From positions 1 to 64,000 of the forward strand of contig JAFTJQ010000082.1 of the NCBI GenBank assembly GCA_017456285.1: a stretch of DNA of 64,000 nucleotides, given 5' to 3'. The notes beneath the pieces were generated by a model. That model saw nothing but the letters and a program-made list of their open reading frames with translations. It had not been told where the DNA came from and did no database searches. The stretch's first letter is position 1. Every line of letters begins with the position of its first letter. This DNA comes from Lentisphaeria bacterium. GTDB lineage: Bacteria > Verrucomicrobiota > Lentisphaeria > Victivallales > Victivallaceae. A program made the translations under genes and the position numbers. This document shows, piece by piece, positions 1 to 16,042 of this stretch.

Positions 1-254
1 CTGCTGCTCCGGCTGCTGCTGGTGCTGCTGCTGCTGAAGAAAAAACCGAATTTGACGTAATCCTCAAATCTTTCGGCGACAACAAAGTCGGCGTTATCAA
101 GGAAGTACGTGCTATCACCGGTTTGGGCTTGAAGGAAGCTAAAGACCTCGTTGAGGCTGCTCCGAAAGCTGTTAAAGAAGGCGTTGCTAAAGACGAAGCT
201 GACAAAATCAAGGCTCAGCTCGAAGGCGCAGGCGCTGCTGTTGAAGTTAAGTAA
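1..254 (+). CDS. rplL: 50S ribosomal protein L7/L12, C-terminal part (5' end outside window)
   Basis: The first complete codon is at base 3. The visible 83 residues begin with an Ala-rich hinge and continue into the L7/L12 C-terminal domain, with recognisable stretches [26 protein letters not shown] and the terminal [10 protein letters not shown]. This domain recruits translation GTPases such as EF-G, which is encoded downstream here. The N-terminal dimerisation domain lies outside the window. A strong hairpin terminator follows the stop, so rplL ends the preceding L10-L12 unit. The rplL-rpoB order is the usual bacterial one. Identification is by conserved sequence and context. Confidence 0.97.
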   Translation, partial: AAPAAAGAAAAEEKTEFDVILKSFGDNKVGVIKEVRAITGLGLKEAKDLVEAAPKAVKEGVAKDEADKIKAQLEGAGAAVEVK

Positions 255-272
255 TTGTGCTTGATTTTCTGA

Positions 273-305
273 CGATGAAGTCTTGAAAAAGGCTTCATCG
301 TTTTT
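273..305 (+). terminator. Intrinsic terminator after rplL
   Basis: A 10-bp stem (cgatgaagtc paired with ggcttcatcg, one G-U pair) with an A-rich loop is followed directly by five T. It separates rplL from rpoB, which implies either a separate rpoB promoter or partial readthrough. Confidence 0.85.
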
Positions 306-744
306 CGGCGTTTTAGGCAGGTGGTTTTTTCTGCCTGAAACTCCAAAAATCGTCGCAAGGCGGTTTCTTCACATAAAACTTGCTTAAAGATGTGGTTTTT
401 TGTCTTTAAGCAGTTTTATAAATTGCAGTCAATTTCAAAGATAATTCAGATTTTTTTCAAAAAAAATTAAAAAATTTTTGAATTTTTTTTCTAAAAGTTT
501 CCGGCTTATCTTTGGGATTGACTCTTTGTGCATATATTCGGGAAGATATTTGCATAACTTGTGAATTTGAAGTAAGACAATAGTTTAATATAGTGGGGAA
601 TGGCGTAAGTTGAATTAATGGGTGCCGATTAGAAAGATAAACTTGCTGATTTTGTGAAAATGAAACGCAAATTATGGAAACGGCAATATTGATTTTCAGA
701 TTATCCAGTTCCCCGGAACAACTAAAACAAAGAGGTTGCAAATA
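306..744. other. rplL-rpoB intergenic region, no gene seen
   Basis: This AT-rich leader lies between the rplL terminator and rpoB. It probably holds the rpoB promoter. A TATATT is at 533-538 with TTGGGA 15 bp upstream, a poor -35, so no promoter is called. An antisense reading frame crossing into rpoB has no gene-like features. Confidence 0.5.
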
Positions 745-4566
<3,822 letters not shown>

Positions 4567-4586
4567 TTAATAGGGAGGATCTTATC

Positions 4587-7500
4587 TTGATTGACAATAC
4601 ACATGCTTACCGCGAAATGTTAGGTAAAACTTCAAGTACCTCTTTCGGTGCGGTTTCAATTAATGTTGCTTCTCCTGATGTGATTCGTTCATGGTCACAC
4701 GGAGAGGTAAGAAACCCTGAAACAATTAACTATCGCAGCTTCAAACCCGAGAAAGGCGGTCTTTTCTGTGAACGTATTTTCGGACCGCAAAAGGACTGGG
4801 AGTGTAACTGCGGAAAATACAAACGCGTAAAACACAAAAATATCACTTGTGAAAAGTGCGGTGTCGAAGTCACTTTGTCCAAAGTTCGTCGTGAACGTAT
4901 GGGACATATTGAACTTGCAGTGCCGGTATCTCACATTTGGTTTTTCAAGTGTACCCCGAGCCGTATCGGTTTGCTTTTGGGAATGGGCGCGAAAGTTCTT
5001 GAGAGCGTTATTTACTACGAATCTTATGTAGTAACCGATCCGGGTGATACTCCTTTGGAAAAGGGTCAAACCCTTAACGATATGGATTACTTCCAGGCTC
5101 GTGAAGCATACGGCGATGCTTTTGTCGCTGATATGGGTGCCCCTGCAATTAAAACCTTGCTTGAAACAGTCGATTTGGCTGCGGCTAAAATCGAAATGCA
5201 GGCAAAATTGGAAGGCACTAAAAATAAGGCAATGCGTAAGCAATTTGCGAAACGTCTTCGTGTTATCGAGGGCTTTATTAATAGCGGTGCCCGTCCTGAA
5301 TGGATGATTTTGACCGTATTGCCGGTTATTCCGCCGGATTTGCGTCCGTTGGTTCCGTTGGATGGCGGCAGATTTGCTACAAGTGACTTGAATGACTTGT
5401 ACCGCCGTGTCATCAACCGTAACAACCGCTTGAAAAACCTCTTGCAGTTGCGTACTCCGGAAGTTATTATCCGCAATGAAAAACGTATGCTTCAGGAAGC
5501 AGTTGATGCATTGCTTGACAATGGTCGTCACGGCCGTGCAGTTACCGGTGCAGGAAACCGTGCTTTGAAGTCTTTGAGCGATATGCTTAAGGGTAAGCAG
5601 GGTCGTTTCCGTCAGAACTTGCTCGGTAAACGTGTTGATTATTCAGGCCGTTCAGTAATCGTTGTCGGACCGGAATTGAAACTTCACCAGTGCGGTTTGC
5701 CGAAAACTATGGCTTTGACCTTGTTCGAACCGTTCATTATCCGTCACTTGAAGGATCGTGACTATGCTCATACCGTTCGTGGTGCTAAAAAGATGATTGA
5801 GAGAGGCGAACCGATTGTTTGGGACGTTCTCGAAGAAGTAATTAAGGGCCACCCGGTTATGTTGAACCGTGCGCCTACATTGCACCGTTTGAGTATTCAG
5901 GCGTTTGATCCGGTATTGATTGAGGGTTCAGCATTGCGTCTTCACCCGTTGGTATGTACTGCTTATAATGCAGACTTCGACGGTGACCAAATGGCGGTAC
6001 ACGTACCTTTGTCAAACGAAGCACAGATTGAGACCAAACTTCTCATGCTTGCTCCGAATAATATCTTCTCACCGTCAAACGGTAAGCCGATTACTTCACC
6101 GGCACAGGATATTACTTTGGGTTCATACTACTTAACTTGCGAACCCAGAAACAAGGAACGTGCTAAACTCTATCGTGACTATTTTGAAGTTCTTTACGCT
6201 TACAGCTGCAATCATATCAAAATTCATGATGCGGTGAAAATTCCGAATATGGACTTGGGTAAGGATACTCCGTACGGCGATAAAGAGAGTAAATATATCG
6301 TTACCACTGCAGGACGCTGTATTTTTAACGAAATTTGGGACGACAGACTCGGATTCTTTAACCAGGTTGCCAAGAAGTCTCAACTCGGAAAACTTATCAG
6401 TGCTTCATACAAGATTGCCGGCCATGATGCTACTATCAAGCTGCTTGACGATTTGAAGGATTTGGGTTACAAATATGCAACCAAAGCTGCTCTTTCAATC
6501 TCTATCGCCGATATGCAGGTGCCGGAACGCAAGGAAGAACTTATCAGTGCTGCTCGTGAAGAGATCGGTAAAGTCGTTGAACAGTATGACAACGGTGTAT
6601 TGACTGACGGCGAACGTCATAACAAGATTATTGACATCTGGACACAGACCAGTAAGTTGGTTGCTGAAGAGCTTTTTGCTCACTTGGAAGCGGCATCTCG
6701 CAAGGGCGAAATCAATCCGATCTATGCGATGATGGATTCAGGTGCCCGTGGTAGTAAAGATCAGATTCGTCAGCTTGCCGGTATGCGTGGTTTGATGGCT
6801 AAACCGTCAGGTGATATTATTGAACGACCGATTTTGTCAAACTTCCGTGAAGGTTTGTCAGTTTTGGAATACTTTATTTCAACACACGGTGCCCGTAAAG
6901 GTTTGGCGGATACTGCGTTGAAGACCGCGGACTCTGGTTACATGACCCGTCGTTTGGTTGACGTCGCACAGGATGTTATCTGCCGTGAAGAGGACTGCGG
7001 TACTTTCAAGGGTATCTGGGTAAGTGCGATTATTGAGGGTGATGAGACCTCTCTCAGCTTGAGAGATCGTATTATCGGTCGTTTCAGTGCACAGGATGTT
7101 CGTGACCCGGCATTTGATGACGGCAGAATGATTATCAAAGCAGGTGAAGAATTTACTCCTGCAATCTGCGATTTAATTGATGCTCGCGGTATTACCAAGG
7201 TATTGATCCGTTCAACCCTCACCTGTGAAACCCACCGTGGTGTTTGCGTTAAGTGTTACGGCCGCAACTTGGCAAGCGACAGAGTTGCCAAAGTCGGTGA
7301 CGCTTTGGGTATCATCGCCGCACAGTCAATCGGTGAGCCGGGTACACAGCTTACAATGCGTACATTCCACATCGGAGGTACTGCTTCAAGTGCGTTCAAA
7401 GAGCCGAGAATTGTTGCCCGTCATGCAGGTAATTTGAAGTTCTTCAACGTCCGTACTGTTAAAAACAAGAAGGGCGAACTCATCGTGGTTAATAAAAACG

Positions 7501-8909
7501 GTTATGTAATCGTTTATGATGAAACTGCTGCCAGAAACTATGAAAAAGCAGCTCGTGAAAGAGCTCAACTCGAGGCAGAGGCAATCGGTTCAGTCTTTAA
7601 CAGCGACTACGATTACTACGGCGACGCTTTGAAAGAGGCAGAACTTGATCGCTATGAACTTGAGGCAGGTGCGATTGTTGAAGCATTTGACGGCGAAACA
7701 GTGGAAGTCAATCAGCAGATTGTTCACTGGGATCCTTATAACGTGCCGATCATTATTGAAGAGGCAGGTATTGTTGAATTGCACGATGCAGTCGAGGGTG
7801 TAACTTTGAGCCGTCAGAAACGTGGCGGAGTTGAAGAGTTTACCGTTATGGAACACCGTGACGACTTGCATCCGCAGATTGTTATTAAAAATGAAAACGG
7901 CGATTTTGTTGCAAACTATCCTTTGCCGGCAGGCGCTTTCCTTATGACCAAGAATGGTGCTAAGGTTGTTCCGGGTATGACAGTTGCCCGTGTGCCGCGT
8001 GCAAGTGCAAAGAATAAAGATATTACCGGGGGTCTTCCCCGTATTGCAGAGTTGTTTGAAGCCAGAATACCGAAAGATGTAGCTGAAATCGCAGGTATTG
8101 ACGGTATCGTGGAAGTCGATAAGATTTCCCGCGGAAAACGTCAGTTGCTGATTCGTGATCCGGAGTCAGGACTTACTGATGAACATACCACCATTCCTGC
8201 AAACAAACACTTGACCGTAAGTAAGGGCGACTATGTACGCAAAGGTCAGAAGTTGACCGAGGGTTCAATCGTTCCTCACGCATTGTTGAGCGTTTGCGGT
8301 GCTCACGAGCTGCAGCGTTATTTGGTTAATGAGATTCAGTTGGTTTATCGTGCACAGGGTGTGGAAATTAACGATAAACACATCGAAATCATTATCCGCC
8401 AGATGATGCAGAAAGTCCGTATCATCGAATCAGGTGATACCGATTTGCTCCCCGGCGAACAACTCGATGCCTGGAAGTTCGAGAAGGCAAATCAGGAAGC
8501 TATCATGCGTGGCGGCAAGCCGGCTGAAGCAGAACCGATTCTTCTCGGTATTACCAAAGCTGCACTTGAAACAGAAAGTTTCATTTCAGCGGCATCATTC
8601 CAGGATACTACTCGTATTCTTACTGAATCAGCAACTATCGGTCGCGTAGATAACTTGAATGGTTTCAAGGAAAACGTGATCACCGGACACTTGATTCCTG
8701 CCGGTACCGGTACCGAACTTATGCAGTCAGTCAGACTGAAGTATCTCGGTACTGAAATCGAAGAGGAAGTCGAGGAAGAAGTCGAGCCGGAAAAACCGGA
8801 AGTCGCTGATGAAGATATCGATTGGGGCGTTGATGTAGATGATGAAAATCAGGAAGAATACATCGCCGAAATCGATGAAGAAAGCATGAGTGTTGACGAC
8901 GAATTATAA
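4587..8909 (+). CDS. rpoC: DNA-directed RNA polymerase beta' subunit
   Basis: RpoC carries the RNA polymerase active site. The Mg-binding NADFDGD motif is at residues 461-467. An N-terminal zinc ribbon (CNC...CEKC) lies near residues 70-90, and a second zinc site ([11 protein letters not shown]) lies in the C-terminal third. The 1440-aa protein ends in a very acidic tail rich in EE and DD. The start is TTG, supported by a gggagg ribosome binding site 8 nt upstream; no nearby ATG fits the conserved N-terminus. It is translated directly after rpoB. The 3' flank holds a hairpin without a T-run. Confidence 0.98.
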   Translation: MIDNTHAYREMLGKTSSTSFGAVSINVASPDVIRSWSHGEVRNPETINYRSFKPEKGGLFCERIFGPQKDWECNCGKYKRVKHKNITCEKCGVEVTLSKVRRERMGHIELAVPVSHIWFFKCTPSRIGLLLGMGAKVLESVIYYESYVVTDPGDTPLEKGQTLNDMDYFQAREAYGDAFVADMGAPAIKTLLETVDLAAAKIEMQAKLEGTKNKAMRKQFAKRLRVIEGFINSGARPEWMILTVLPVIPPDLRPLVPLDGGRFATSDLNDLYRRVINRNNRLKNLLQLRTPEVIIRNEKRMLQEAVDALLDNGRHGRAVTGAGNRALKSLSDMLKGKQGRFRQNLLGKRVDYSGRSVIVVGPELKLHQCGLPKTMALTLFEPFIIRHLKDRDYAHTVRGAKKMIERGEPIVWDVLEEVIKGHPVMLNRAPTLHRLSIQAFDPVLIEGSALRLHPLVCTAYNADFDGDQMAVHVPLSNEAQIETKLLMLAPNNIFSPSNGKPITSPAQDITLGSYYLTCEPRNKERAKLYRDYFEVLYAYSCNHIKIHDAVKIPNMDLGKDTPYGDKESKYIVTTAGRCIFNEIWDDRLGFFNQVAKKSQLGKLISASYKIAGHDATIKLLDDLKDLGYKYATKAALSISIADMQVPERKEELISAAREEIGKVVEQYDNGVLTDGERHNKIIDIWTQTSKLVAEELFAHLEAASRKGEINPIYAMMDSGARGSKDQIRQLAGMRGLMAKPSGDIIERPILSNFREGLSVLEYFISTHGARKGLADTALKTADSGYMTRRLVDVAQDVICREEDCGTFKGIWVSAIIEGDETSLSLRDRIIGRFSAQDVRDPAFDDGRMIIKAGEEFTPAICDLIDARGITKVLIRSTLTCETHRGVCVKCYGRNLASDRVAKVGDALGIIAAQSIGEPGTQLTMRTFHIGGTASSAFKEPRIVARHAGNLKFFNVRTVKNKKGELIVVNKNGYVIVYDETAARNYEKAARERAQLEAEAIGSVFNSDYDYYGDALKEAELDRYELEAGAIVEAFDGETVEVNQQIVHWDPYNVPIIIEEAGIVELHDAVEGVTLSRQKRGGVEEFTVMEHRDDLHPQIVIKNENGDFVANYPLPAGAFLMTKNGAKVVPGMTVARVPRASAKNKDITGGLPRIAELFEARIPKDVAEIAGIDGIVEVDKISRGKRQLLIRDPESGLTDEHTTIPANKHLTVSKGDYVRKGQKLTEGSIVPHALLSVCGAHELQRYLVNEIQLVYRAQGVEINDKHIEIIIRQMMQKVRIIESGDTDLLPGEQLDAWKFEKANQEAIMRGGKPAEAEPILLGITKAALETESFISAASFQDTTRILTESATIGRVDNLNGFKENVITGHLIPAGTGTELMQSVRLKYLGTEIEEEVEEEVEPEKPEVADEDIDWGVDVDDENQEEYIAEIDEESMSVDDEL

Positions 8910-8920
8910 TAAAATCATAT

Positions 8921-8952
8921 CACAATCAATCTCTTAATTGAGGTTGATTGTG
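8921..8952 (+). other. Hairpin downstream of rpoC
   Basis: A 13-bp stem begins cacaatcaa and ends ttgattgtg around the loop ttaatt. It is followed by A-rich rather than T-rich sequence on the coding strand, so it is not a canonical intrinsic terminator. It may be an mRNA 3' stabiliser or an inefficient terminator before the rpsL promoter. Confidence 0.45.
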
Positions 8953-8982
8953 AAAAAAATTTGAAAAAAATCAGAAAAAAAA

Positions 8983-9010
8983 TTGCAATTTCAAAAAAAT
9001 ATGATATATT
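8983..9010 (+). promoter_or_regulatory. Candidate promoter of rpsL-rpsG-fusA
   Basis: TTGCAA and TATATT are separated by 16 bp, about 65 nt upstream of rpsL. The same TTGnnn-N16/17-TATATT form occurs before several other operons in this window, which supports the call. Confidence 0.6.
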
Positions 9011-9076
9011 ATAACTTCATAAATATTGAATTTTTTAACATAAACATAGAAAACGAAAACAAAGATAGGTAATAAA

Positions 9077-9484
9077 ATGCCGACAATTAATCAATTGGTG
9101 CGTTTCGGACGCGACAAAAAAGAGAAAAAGAGCAAGTCAAAAGCTCTTGATGCATGCCCGCAGCGTCGTGGCGTGTGCTTGCAGGTAACTACCCGTACAC
9201 CGAAGAAGCCGAACTCAGCTTTGCGTAAAATCGCTCGTGTTCGTTTGACTAACGGTCAGGAAGTTACTGCTTACATTGGTGGTGAAGGTCACAACTTGCA
9301 GGAACACTCTGTAGTTTTGGTACAGGGCGGACGTGTACGTGACTTGCCGGGTGTACGTTATCACATTGTACGTGGTGCGTTGGACAGCTTGGGTGTTGAA
9401 AAACGTCGTCAGGCTCGTTCTCGCTACGGTGCTAAACGCCCGAAACCGGGTGAAGAAGCTGCCGGTGGCAAAAAGAAAAAATAA
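9077..9484 (+). CDS. rpsL: 30S ribosomal protein S12
   Basis: S12 lies at the decoding centre and influences translational fidelity. Hallmarks are the [11 protein letters not shown] loop, [13 protein letters not shown] and [13 protein letters not shown]. The streptomycin-relevant Lys43 is present. The second key position, residue 88, normally Lys in E. coli and M. tuberculosis, is Arg (codon CGT at 9338-9340). The 135-aa length includes a Lys-rich tail. It is the first gene of a str-type operon with rpsG and fusA. Confidence 0.98.
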   Translation: MPTINQLVRFGRDKKEKKSKSKALDACPQRRGVCLQVTTRTPKKPNSALRKIARVRLTNGQEVTAYIGGEGHNLQEHSVVLVQGGRVRDLPGVRYHIVRGALDSLGVEKRRQARSRYGAKRPKPGEEAAGGKKKK

Positions 9485-9601
9485 GGTAATATGGAGTATT
9501 GATAAATACGACATTATGCAATTGCCGGCGTAAGTTCCGAAAGCGTTCGGCAGTTTATTTGAAAGAATTTTTCGGAGTTAATTGACAAGGGACTGTTATA
9601 G

Positions 9602-10072
9602 ATGAGAAGACGCAGTGCAGAAAAACGGGAGCTTATCCCGGACGTAAAGTACAATAGCGAGTTGGTCGCTCGCTTGATCAATACTATTATGTGCAGTGGC
9701 AAAAAATCTACTGCTCAGGGTATTGTTTACGGTGCTTTTGATTTGATTAAGGCCAAAAAAAGTGATATGGAGCCGTTGGAAGTTTTCTTGCAGGCTTTAG
9801 AGAATGTTAAACCGAAATTGGAAGTTAAGAGTCGTCGTGTCGGCGGTGCAAACTATCAGGTGCCGATCGAAGTAGCTCCGGAGCGTCAGGTCGCTCTCGC
9901 TATGCGTTGGATCGTCTCTTACTCTCGTGGCCGCAAAGGCAAGTCAATGACTGAATCATTGGCAAGCGAACTTTTGGATGCATTTGACAACACAGGTTCT
10001 TCAATCAAGAAGAAAGAAGATACCTTCAAAATGGCACAGGCCAACAAGGCTTTTGCTCACTTCCGTTGGTAA
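9602..10072 (+). CDS. rpsG: 30S ribosomal protein S7
   Basis: S7 nucleates assembly of the 30S head. The 156-aa product begins [14 protein letters not shown] and contains [16 protein letters not shown] and [15 protein letters not shown], typical of the family, and ends AFAHFRW. A ribosome binding site (aaggga) lies about 9 nt before the ATG. It sits between rpsL and fusA as in the canonical str operon. In many bacteria S7 represses its own operon post-transcriptionally; no such site could be assigned by eye. Confidence 0.97.
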   Translation: MRRRSAEKRELIPDVKYNSELVARLINTIMCSGKKSTAQGIVYGAFDLIKAKKSDMEPLEVFLQALENVKPKLEVKSRRVGGANYQVPIEVAPERQVALAMRWIVSYSRGRKGKSMTESLASELLDAFDNTGSSIKKKEDTFKMAQANKAFAHFRW

Positions 10073-10097
10073 TTTTTAGTTAGGTGAGGCAAAAGAA

Positions 10098-12212
<2,115 letters not shown>

Positions 12213-12214
12213 TC

Positions 12215-12538
12215 ATGGCTGCTCAAAAACAACAGAAAATCCGCATCCGTCTTCAGGCTTATGAAGCAAGAATTCTGGATCAGTCGGTTAATGAAATTTT
12301 AGAAACTGCAAAACGTACCGGTTCAATGGTCGCAGGTCCGATTCCGTTGCCGACCAGAATCGAGCGTTTCACCGTCAACCGCTCACCGCACGTTGACAAA
12401 AAATCAATGGATCAGTTCGAAATCAGAACTCACAAGCGTGTTATGGACATCATCAATCCGAACGCTAAAACTGTTGACGAATTGAAAAAATTGAATTTGC
12501 CTGCAGGTGTTGATATCAGCATCAAAGTTGGCATCTAA
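12215..12538 (+). CDS. rpsJ: 30S ribosomal protein S10
   Basis: S10 is a 30S head protein that also acts as NusE in antitermination. The 107-aa protein shows [36 protein letters not shown] and EIRTHKR, all characteristic. It starts 3 nt after fusA. Unusually, 341 nt separate it from rplC, whereas S10 operons normally continue within a few tens of bases. It therefore behaves as the last gene of the str unit. Confidence 0.97.
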   Translation: MAAQKQQKIRIRLQAYEARILDQSVNEILETAKRTGSMVAGPIPLPTRIERFTVNRSPHVDKKSMDQFEIRTHKRVMDIINPNAKTVDELKKLNLPAGVDISIKVGI

Positions 12539-12879
12539 TAAAGTTTTTTAAGTCGATTGCGGAGATTTTCTGCAATCGACTTGGTTCGGCTTTAGATTAG
12601 CCTGTTAATAGGAGAGTCCCCCAAAAAGGTGGTTGCCTGCGGTTGGGGTGGAGAAAAAGGGAGCCGCAAAAAAAATCAGATGACGAAAGTTGAAAAATGG
12701 CAGTCTGATAATTTTTTAATGCGGGAGTTGCACCCGGAATTTTCAGCTTAAAACTGCAAATCTCCGAGAGTTGTCCGGGATAGTTTAGAGCTTTATGTAG
12801 TAAATTGCCTGTCAAATGCAGGCAGGATACCAATGCTGTGAGTCGATTCACAGTATGTATCTAAAATGAAAGGTAAAAA
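12539..12879 (+). promoter_or_regulatory. Structured leader between rpsJ and rplC
   Basis: No gene is seen. The region contains several hairpins: an 11-bp stem (aagtcgattgc with gcaatcgactt, 12550-12582), CCCCAA/TTGGGG at 12619-12624 and 12643-12648, GCCTG/CAGGC near 12810, and CTGTGA/TCACAG at 12836-12853 just before rplC. No clear TTGnnn/TATATT promoter was found. A ribosomal-protein autoregulatory leader (for L3 or L4) is a reasonable but untested reading. Confidence 0.4.
12550..12582 (+). other. Strong hairpin after rpsJ
   Basis: This is a perfect 11-bp inverted repeat with an 11-nt loop. A T-run precedes rather than follows the stem on the coding strand, so classic intrinsic termination is doubtful. 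Confidence 0.5.
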
Positions 12880-13524
12880 ATGAAAAGTTTAATCGGCAAA
12901 AAAGTCGGAATGACTCAGATTTACGATGAAGCCGGAAAAATCGTTCCTGTAACTGTTGTTCAGGTCGGTCCCTGCGTCGTTGTCGATGTCAAAACTCAAG
13001 AGCGTGACGGCTATTCAGCAGTCCAGTTGGGTTTCGGAGTCAGAAAGGCTAAAAACTGCACTAAGGCTCACAAGGGTCATTGTGCAAAAGCCGGAATCGC
13101 AGAGAGCGAAATGCCGGCAGTATTGCGTGAGTTTCGTACTGAAGCTGATGCAGAAATCGCATTGGGTACTGTTTTCAAAGCAGACGTGTTTGAGGTTAAT
13201 GATTATGTTGATATTACCGGTACCATCAAAGGTCGTGGTTTCCAGGGCGTTGTAAAACGCTACAACTTCGGCGGTGGTCGTGCAAGTCACGGCGGTATCT
13301 GGACTCGCAGACCGGGTTCTATCGGTTGCCGTGAGTGGCCGGGTAACGTTATCAAGGGCAAAAAATTGCCGGGTCACATGGGTAATGTTCGTCGCACTAC
13401 TCAGAACTTGCAGATTGTCCGCGTAATGCCGGAAGACAATGTAGTTTTGGTTCGCGGTGCTGTACCGGGTGCCAATGGTGGAACTTTGTTGGTTCGTCAG
13501 GCCATCAAAAAACAAGGAAAGTAA
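12880..13524 (+). CDS. rplC: 50S ribosomal protein L3
   Basis: L3 is an early 50S assembly protein near the peptidyl transferase centre. The 214-aa product begins MKSLIGKKVGMTQIYDEAGK and includes the signature region GRGFQGVVKRYNFGGG...SHG and PGNVIKGKKLPGHMG. A ribosome binding site (aaagg) precedes the ATG. It opens the rplC-rplD-rplW-rplB-rpsS operon, preceded by a structured leader. Confidence 0.97.
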   Translation: MKSLIGKKVGMTQIYDEAGKIVPVTVVQVGPCVVVDVKTQERDGYSAVQLGFGVRKAKNCTKAHKGHCAKAGIAESEMPAVLREFRTEADAEIALGTVFKADVFEVNDYVDITGTIKGRGFQGVVKRYNFGGGRASHGGIWTRRPGSIGCREWPGNVIKGKKLPGHMGNVRRTTQNLQIVRVMPEDNVVLVRGAVPGANGGTLLVRQAIKKQGK

Positions 13525-13536
13525 TTGGTGAATAAC

Positions 13537-14166
13537 ATGTCAAAAACATTAGATATACTTGATAGCAAAGGCGTTCGCGTCGGCGAATACGTTATTCCTG
13601 AAACTGCATTGGAATTGGAAAAAGGCGAGCAGGCTGTGCGTGATGCCGTAGTTGCATTCCTCGCTGAACAGCGTGCAGGTACTGCTTCTACTAAAACTCG
13701 TGGCGAAGTCCGCGGCGGTGGTGCTAAACCTTTCCGTCAGAAAGGTACCGGACGTGCGCGTGCAGGTAGCAGCCGAAGCCCGATTTGGTTGGGTGGTGGT
13801 GTTATCTTCGGACCGCAGCCCCGCAGCTACGCAAAGAAAGTCAATAAGAAGATTGCCGCTTTGGCTTTGAAGAGAGCTTTCTCTGAAAGAATTGTCGAAG
13901 GCGACATCGTTGTTGTTGACAAATTTGATTTGGTAGATCATAAGACCAAGAATGCCAAGGCTATTCTCGATGCTTTGAAAGTTAATGAACGCAGCGTTCT
14001 CTTGTCAGTCGCTGAATTCGATGAGTGCACCGTATGTGCAACCGGTAACTTGCCGAATGTTGCATTGCGTAAATCTCAAAGCGTTAACGTCTATGAATTA
14101 CTCAGATTCAACAAATTAGTCTTTACTAAAGAAGGTCTCGACCTCTTTATCGAGAGATTAGGTTAA
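13537..14166 (+). CDS. rplD: 50S ribosomal protein L4
   Basis: L4 lines the 50S exit tunnel and in some bacteria autoregulates its operon. The 209-aa protein contains TKTRGEVRGGGAKPFRQKGTG-type basic sequence and the following RAGS...W.GGGVIFGP segment that forms the tunnel loop. ATG 13537 was chosen because ggtg lies 6 nt upstream; TTG 13525 and GTG 13528 abut the rplC stop and lack a site. rplW follows after 12 nt. Confidence 0.95.
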   Translation: MSKTLDILDSKGVRVGEYVIPETALELEKGEQAVRDAVVAFLAEQRAGTASTKTRGEVRGGGAKPFRQKGTGRARAGSSRSPIWLGGGVIFGPQPRSYAKKVNKKIAALALKRAFSERIVEGDIVVVDKFDLVDHKTKNAKAILDALKVNERSVLLSVAEFDECTVCATGNLPNVALRKSQSVNVYELLRFNKLVFTKEGLDLFIERLG

Positions 14167-14178
14167 GGAGTGTGATTT

Positions 14179-14460
14179 ATGAGAAGTGCATATGATGTAA
14201 TTAAAGCTCCGTTGGTTACTGAAAAAAGCAATTCACTTGCTGCTGCAGGTAAATATGTTTTCAAAGTAAGTCCGAATGCTGAAAAAATTGAAATTGGCAA
14301 AGCAGTCGAAGAATTGTTCAATGTCAAAGTCAAGTCAGTAAATGTAATGAACTACGAAGGCAAAGCCAAACGTGCCGGCCGTACCAATAAAATGGGTCGC
14401 CGCGCTGATTGGAAAAAAGCGATTGTTACGCTTGCCGAAGGTAGTATTGAAATTATTTAA
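14179..14460 (+). CDS. rplW: 50S ribosomal protein L23
   Basis: L23 sits at the exit of the tunnel and docks trigger factor and SRP. The 93-aa product begins MRSAYDVIKAPLVTEKS, with the usual TEKS motif, then YVFKVSPNAEKIEIGKAVEELF and VKSVNVMNYEGK. A good site (aaggag) lies 9 nt before the ATG. It lies between rplD and rplB as in standard S10 operons. Confidence 0.96.
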   Translation: MRSAYDVIKAPLVTEKSNSLAAAGKYVFKVSPNAEKIEIGKAVEELFNVKVKSVNVMNYEGKAKRAGRTNKMGRRADWKKAIVTLAEGSIEII

Positions 14461-14478
14461 CCTTGAGGGAATGCTAAA

Positions 14479-15309
14479 ATGGCGGTAAAAAGTTATAATC
14501 CGACAACTGCGAGTCGCCGCGGTATGATGAGTACTGATTATTCAAAGGAAATCACTGCTGCAGCTCCGGAGAAAAGCCTCGTCAAGGGCATTAAGTCAAC
14601 CGGCGGTCGTAACAACTATGGCCGTATCACCACCCGTTTCCGCGGTGCAGGAAATAAACGTCGTTATCGTATGATCGACTTCCTCCGCAACAAGGAGAAC
14701 GTGGTTGCTCGCGTTGAGTCTATCGAATACGATCCGAACCGTACAGCTTTCATCGCTTTGTTGGTTTACGCTGACGGCGAAAAGTCTTACATCCTCGCTC
14801 CGGCAGGACTTAAAGTCGGTATGGAAGTAATGAATGGTTCAAAAGCCGAAATCAAAGTTGGTAACTCAATGAAGATCAAAGATATTCCGGTTGGTGTTAC
14901 TATCTGTAATATCGAACTTCAGCCCGGTCGCGGTGCTAAACTTGTTCGTTCAGCAGGTCAGTCTGCTGTCCTCCGTAATAAAGAGGAAAAATACGCACAG
15001 GTCAAGTTGCCCTCAGGCGAAGTCCGCATGGTTAATATTGAGTGCCGTGCTACTATCGGTCAGGTCAGCAATGTTGACCACATGAATATCAAGCTTGGTA
15101 AAGCAGGTAAAAAACGTTACTTGGGCAAAAAACCGCACGTACGCGGTGTTGTTATGAACCCGGTCGACCACCCGATGGGCGGTGGAGAAGGAAGAACATC
15201 AGGCGGTGGTCATCCTGTATCTCCTTGGGGACAGCTTGCTAAAGGAAAACGTACTCGCTCTCCCAAGAAAAATTCAAGTAAGTTTATTGTTGAACGGAGG
15301 AAGAAGTAA
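14479..15309 (+). CDS. rplB: 50S ribosomal protein L2
   Basis: L2 is needed for subunit association and peptidyl transfer. The 276-aa protein has [40 protein letters not shown] and the C-terminal [14 protein letters not shown]. The conserved His of the [11 protein letters not shown] loop is present. Its stop overlaps the rpsS start (TAATG), so translation is coupled. Confidence 0.97.
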   Translation: MAVKSYNPTTASRRGMMSTDYSKEITAAAPEKSLVKGIKSTGGRNNYGRITTRFRGAGNKRRYRMIDFLRNKENVVARVESIEYDPNRTAFIALLVYADGEKSYILAPAGLKVGMEVMNGSKAEIKVGNSMKIKDIPVGVTICNIELQPGRGAKLVRSAGQSAVLRNKEEKYAQVKLPSGEVRMVNIECRATIGQVSNVDHMNIKLGKAGKKRYLGKKPHVRGVVMNPVDHPMGGGEGRTSGGGHPVSPWGQLAKGKRTRSPKKNSSKFIVERRKK

Positions 15310-15578
15310 TGCCAAGATCATTGAAAAAAGGGCCGTTTGTTGACGAGCATTTGATGAAGAAAATCGACAAAATGAATCAGGCCGGAGAAAAAAATCCGAT
15401 CAAAACCTGGTCACGTCGTTCGATGATTACTCCTGACTTTGTTGGTCATACAATCAACGTACATAACGGAAAAGCATTTATCCCAGTTTTCGTTACTGAA
15501 AACATGGTAGGTCATAAGTTGGGTGAATTTGCATTGACCCGCAGCTTCAAAGACCACGGTGTTATGTCCGGTAAATAA
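15309..15578 (+). CDS. rpsS: 30S ribosomal protein S19
   Basis: S19 pairs with S13 in the 30S head. The 89-aa product begins [18 protein letters not shown] and contains [23 protein letters not shown] and the LGEFALTR segment. The site cggagg is about 8 nt upstream. It is the last gene of this operon: a strong terminator follows at once, and rplV, rpsC and rplP, which normally come next, are absent from the window. Confidence 0.97.
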   Translation: MPRSLKKGPFVDEHLMKKIDKMNQAGEKNPIKTWSRRSMITPDFVGHTINVHNGKAFIPVFVTENMVGHKLGEFALTRSFKDHGVMSGK

Positions 15579-15597
15579 AAATTTTATAAACATTTTT

Positions 15598-15636
15598 ATC
15601 GCAAGAGATTGCAAAATCTCTTGCGATTTTTTTTTT
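15598..15636 (+). terminator. Intrinsic terminator ending the rplC-rpsS operon
   Basis: A perfect 13-bp stem (atcgcaagagatt with aatctcttgcgat), a gcaa loop and nine T form a very strong terminator directly after rpsS. Confidence 0.95.
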
Positions 15637-15759
15637 AGGGGCGGAAACTTTTTCTTCTTGATTAAAAGAAGAAAATGTTTCCGCCCCTAAAACCCCACCT
15701 TCAAAAAGAAGAAAAGAGTAAATTTTTTCCCCGTATTCTTCACTTCGTTCAGAATGACG
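15637..15759 (+). repeat. Palindromic repeat unit, copy A (left arm of a 123-bp inverted repeat)
   Basis: The unit starts with a large palindrome (AGGGGCGGAAAC ... GTTTCCGCCCCT, 15637-15688) and continues with a tail ending in gtattcttcacttcgttc then agaatgacg. Copy B at 17013-17135 is its reverse complement with about three differences in 123 positions by eye. The tail resembles the widespread intergenic repeat that reads cattctgaacgaagtgaag on the other strand. Confidence 0.9.
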
Positions 15760-16042
15760 ACTTTGGTTTGTCTTTGCTATCGTGGTATTGTAATGAATGC
15801 CCAAACAAGGCATCCGAAGCCAAACTCTACGAGACGGTTGCCGTCGAGCGCGCAGACTATCCAGTAGCGAACTGCGAATTGAAAATTAGCAGACACGCTG
15901 AAGAAATTCAGCGTGGGTGGCAGGAAGTCGAGCATTAAGCCGCGAGCAAGACCGATTTTTTAAAATCGGTCGAGTGCAGGCACGATAATCTAAAGAAAGC
16001 ACATGGGGTGTGGGGACCTATAAACACAATCATAGTATAGCA
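15760..16042 (+). other. Hairpin-rich, GC-richer stretch; possible structured RNA
   Basis: No convincing protein gene is seen. On the + strand there are three clean stems: GACGG-ttg-CCGTC, CACGCTGAA-gaaa-TTCAGCGTG (a GNRA-type GAAA loop) and GACCGATTTT-tt-AAAATCGGTC. Composition is richer in G+C than the flanks. A bidirectional terminator follows. I could not match it to RNase P RNA, tmRNA, 6S RNA or SRP RNA. It lies inside the pair of 123-bp inverted repeats. Confidence 0.4.

Noticed and set aside
8921..8952. Hairpin after rpoC as an intrinsic terminator
   Set aside because: It is followed by A-runs, not T-runs, on the coding strand; kept only as a hairpin.
12550..12582. Hairpin after rpsJ as an intrinsic terminator
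   Set aside because: The T-run precedes the stem on the coding strand.
15675..15938. Small + strand open frame of 87 codons
   Set aside because: It begins inside the palindromic repeat and runs through hairpins, with no ribosome binding site and no recognisable fold.
15760..16042. Hairpin region as RNase P RNA, tmRNA, SRP RNA or 6S RNA
   Set aside because: Conserved core sequences of those RNAs were looked for and not seen.
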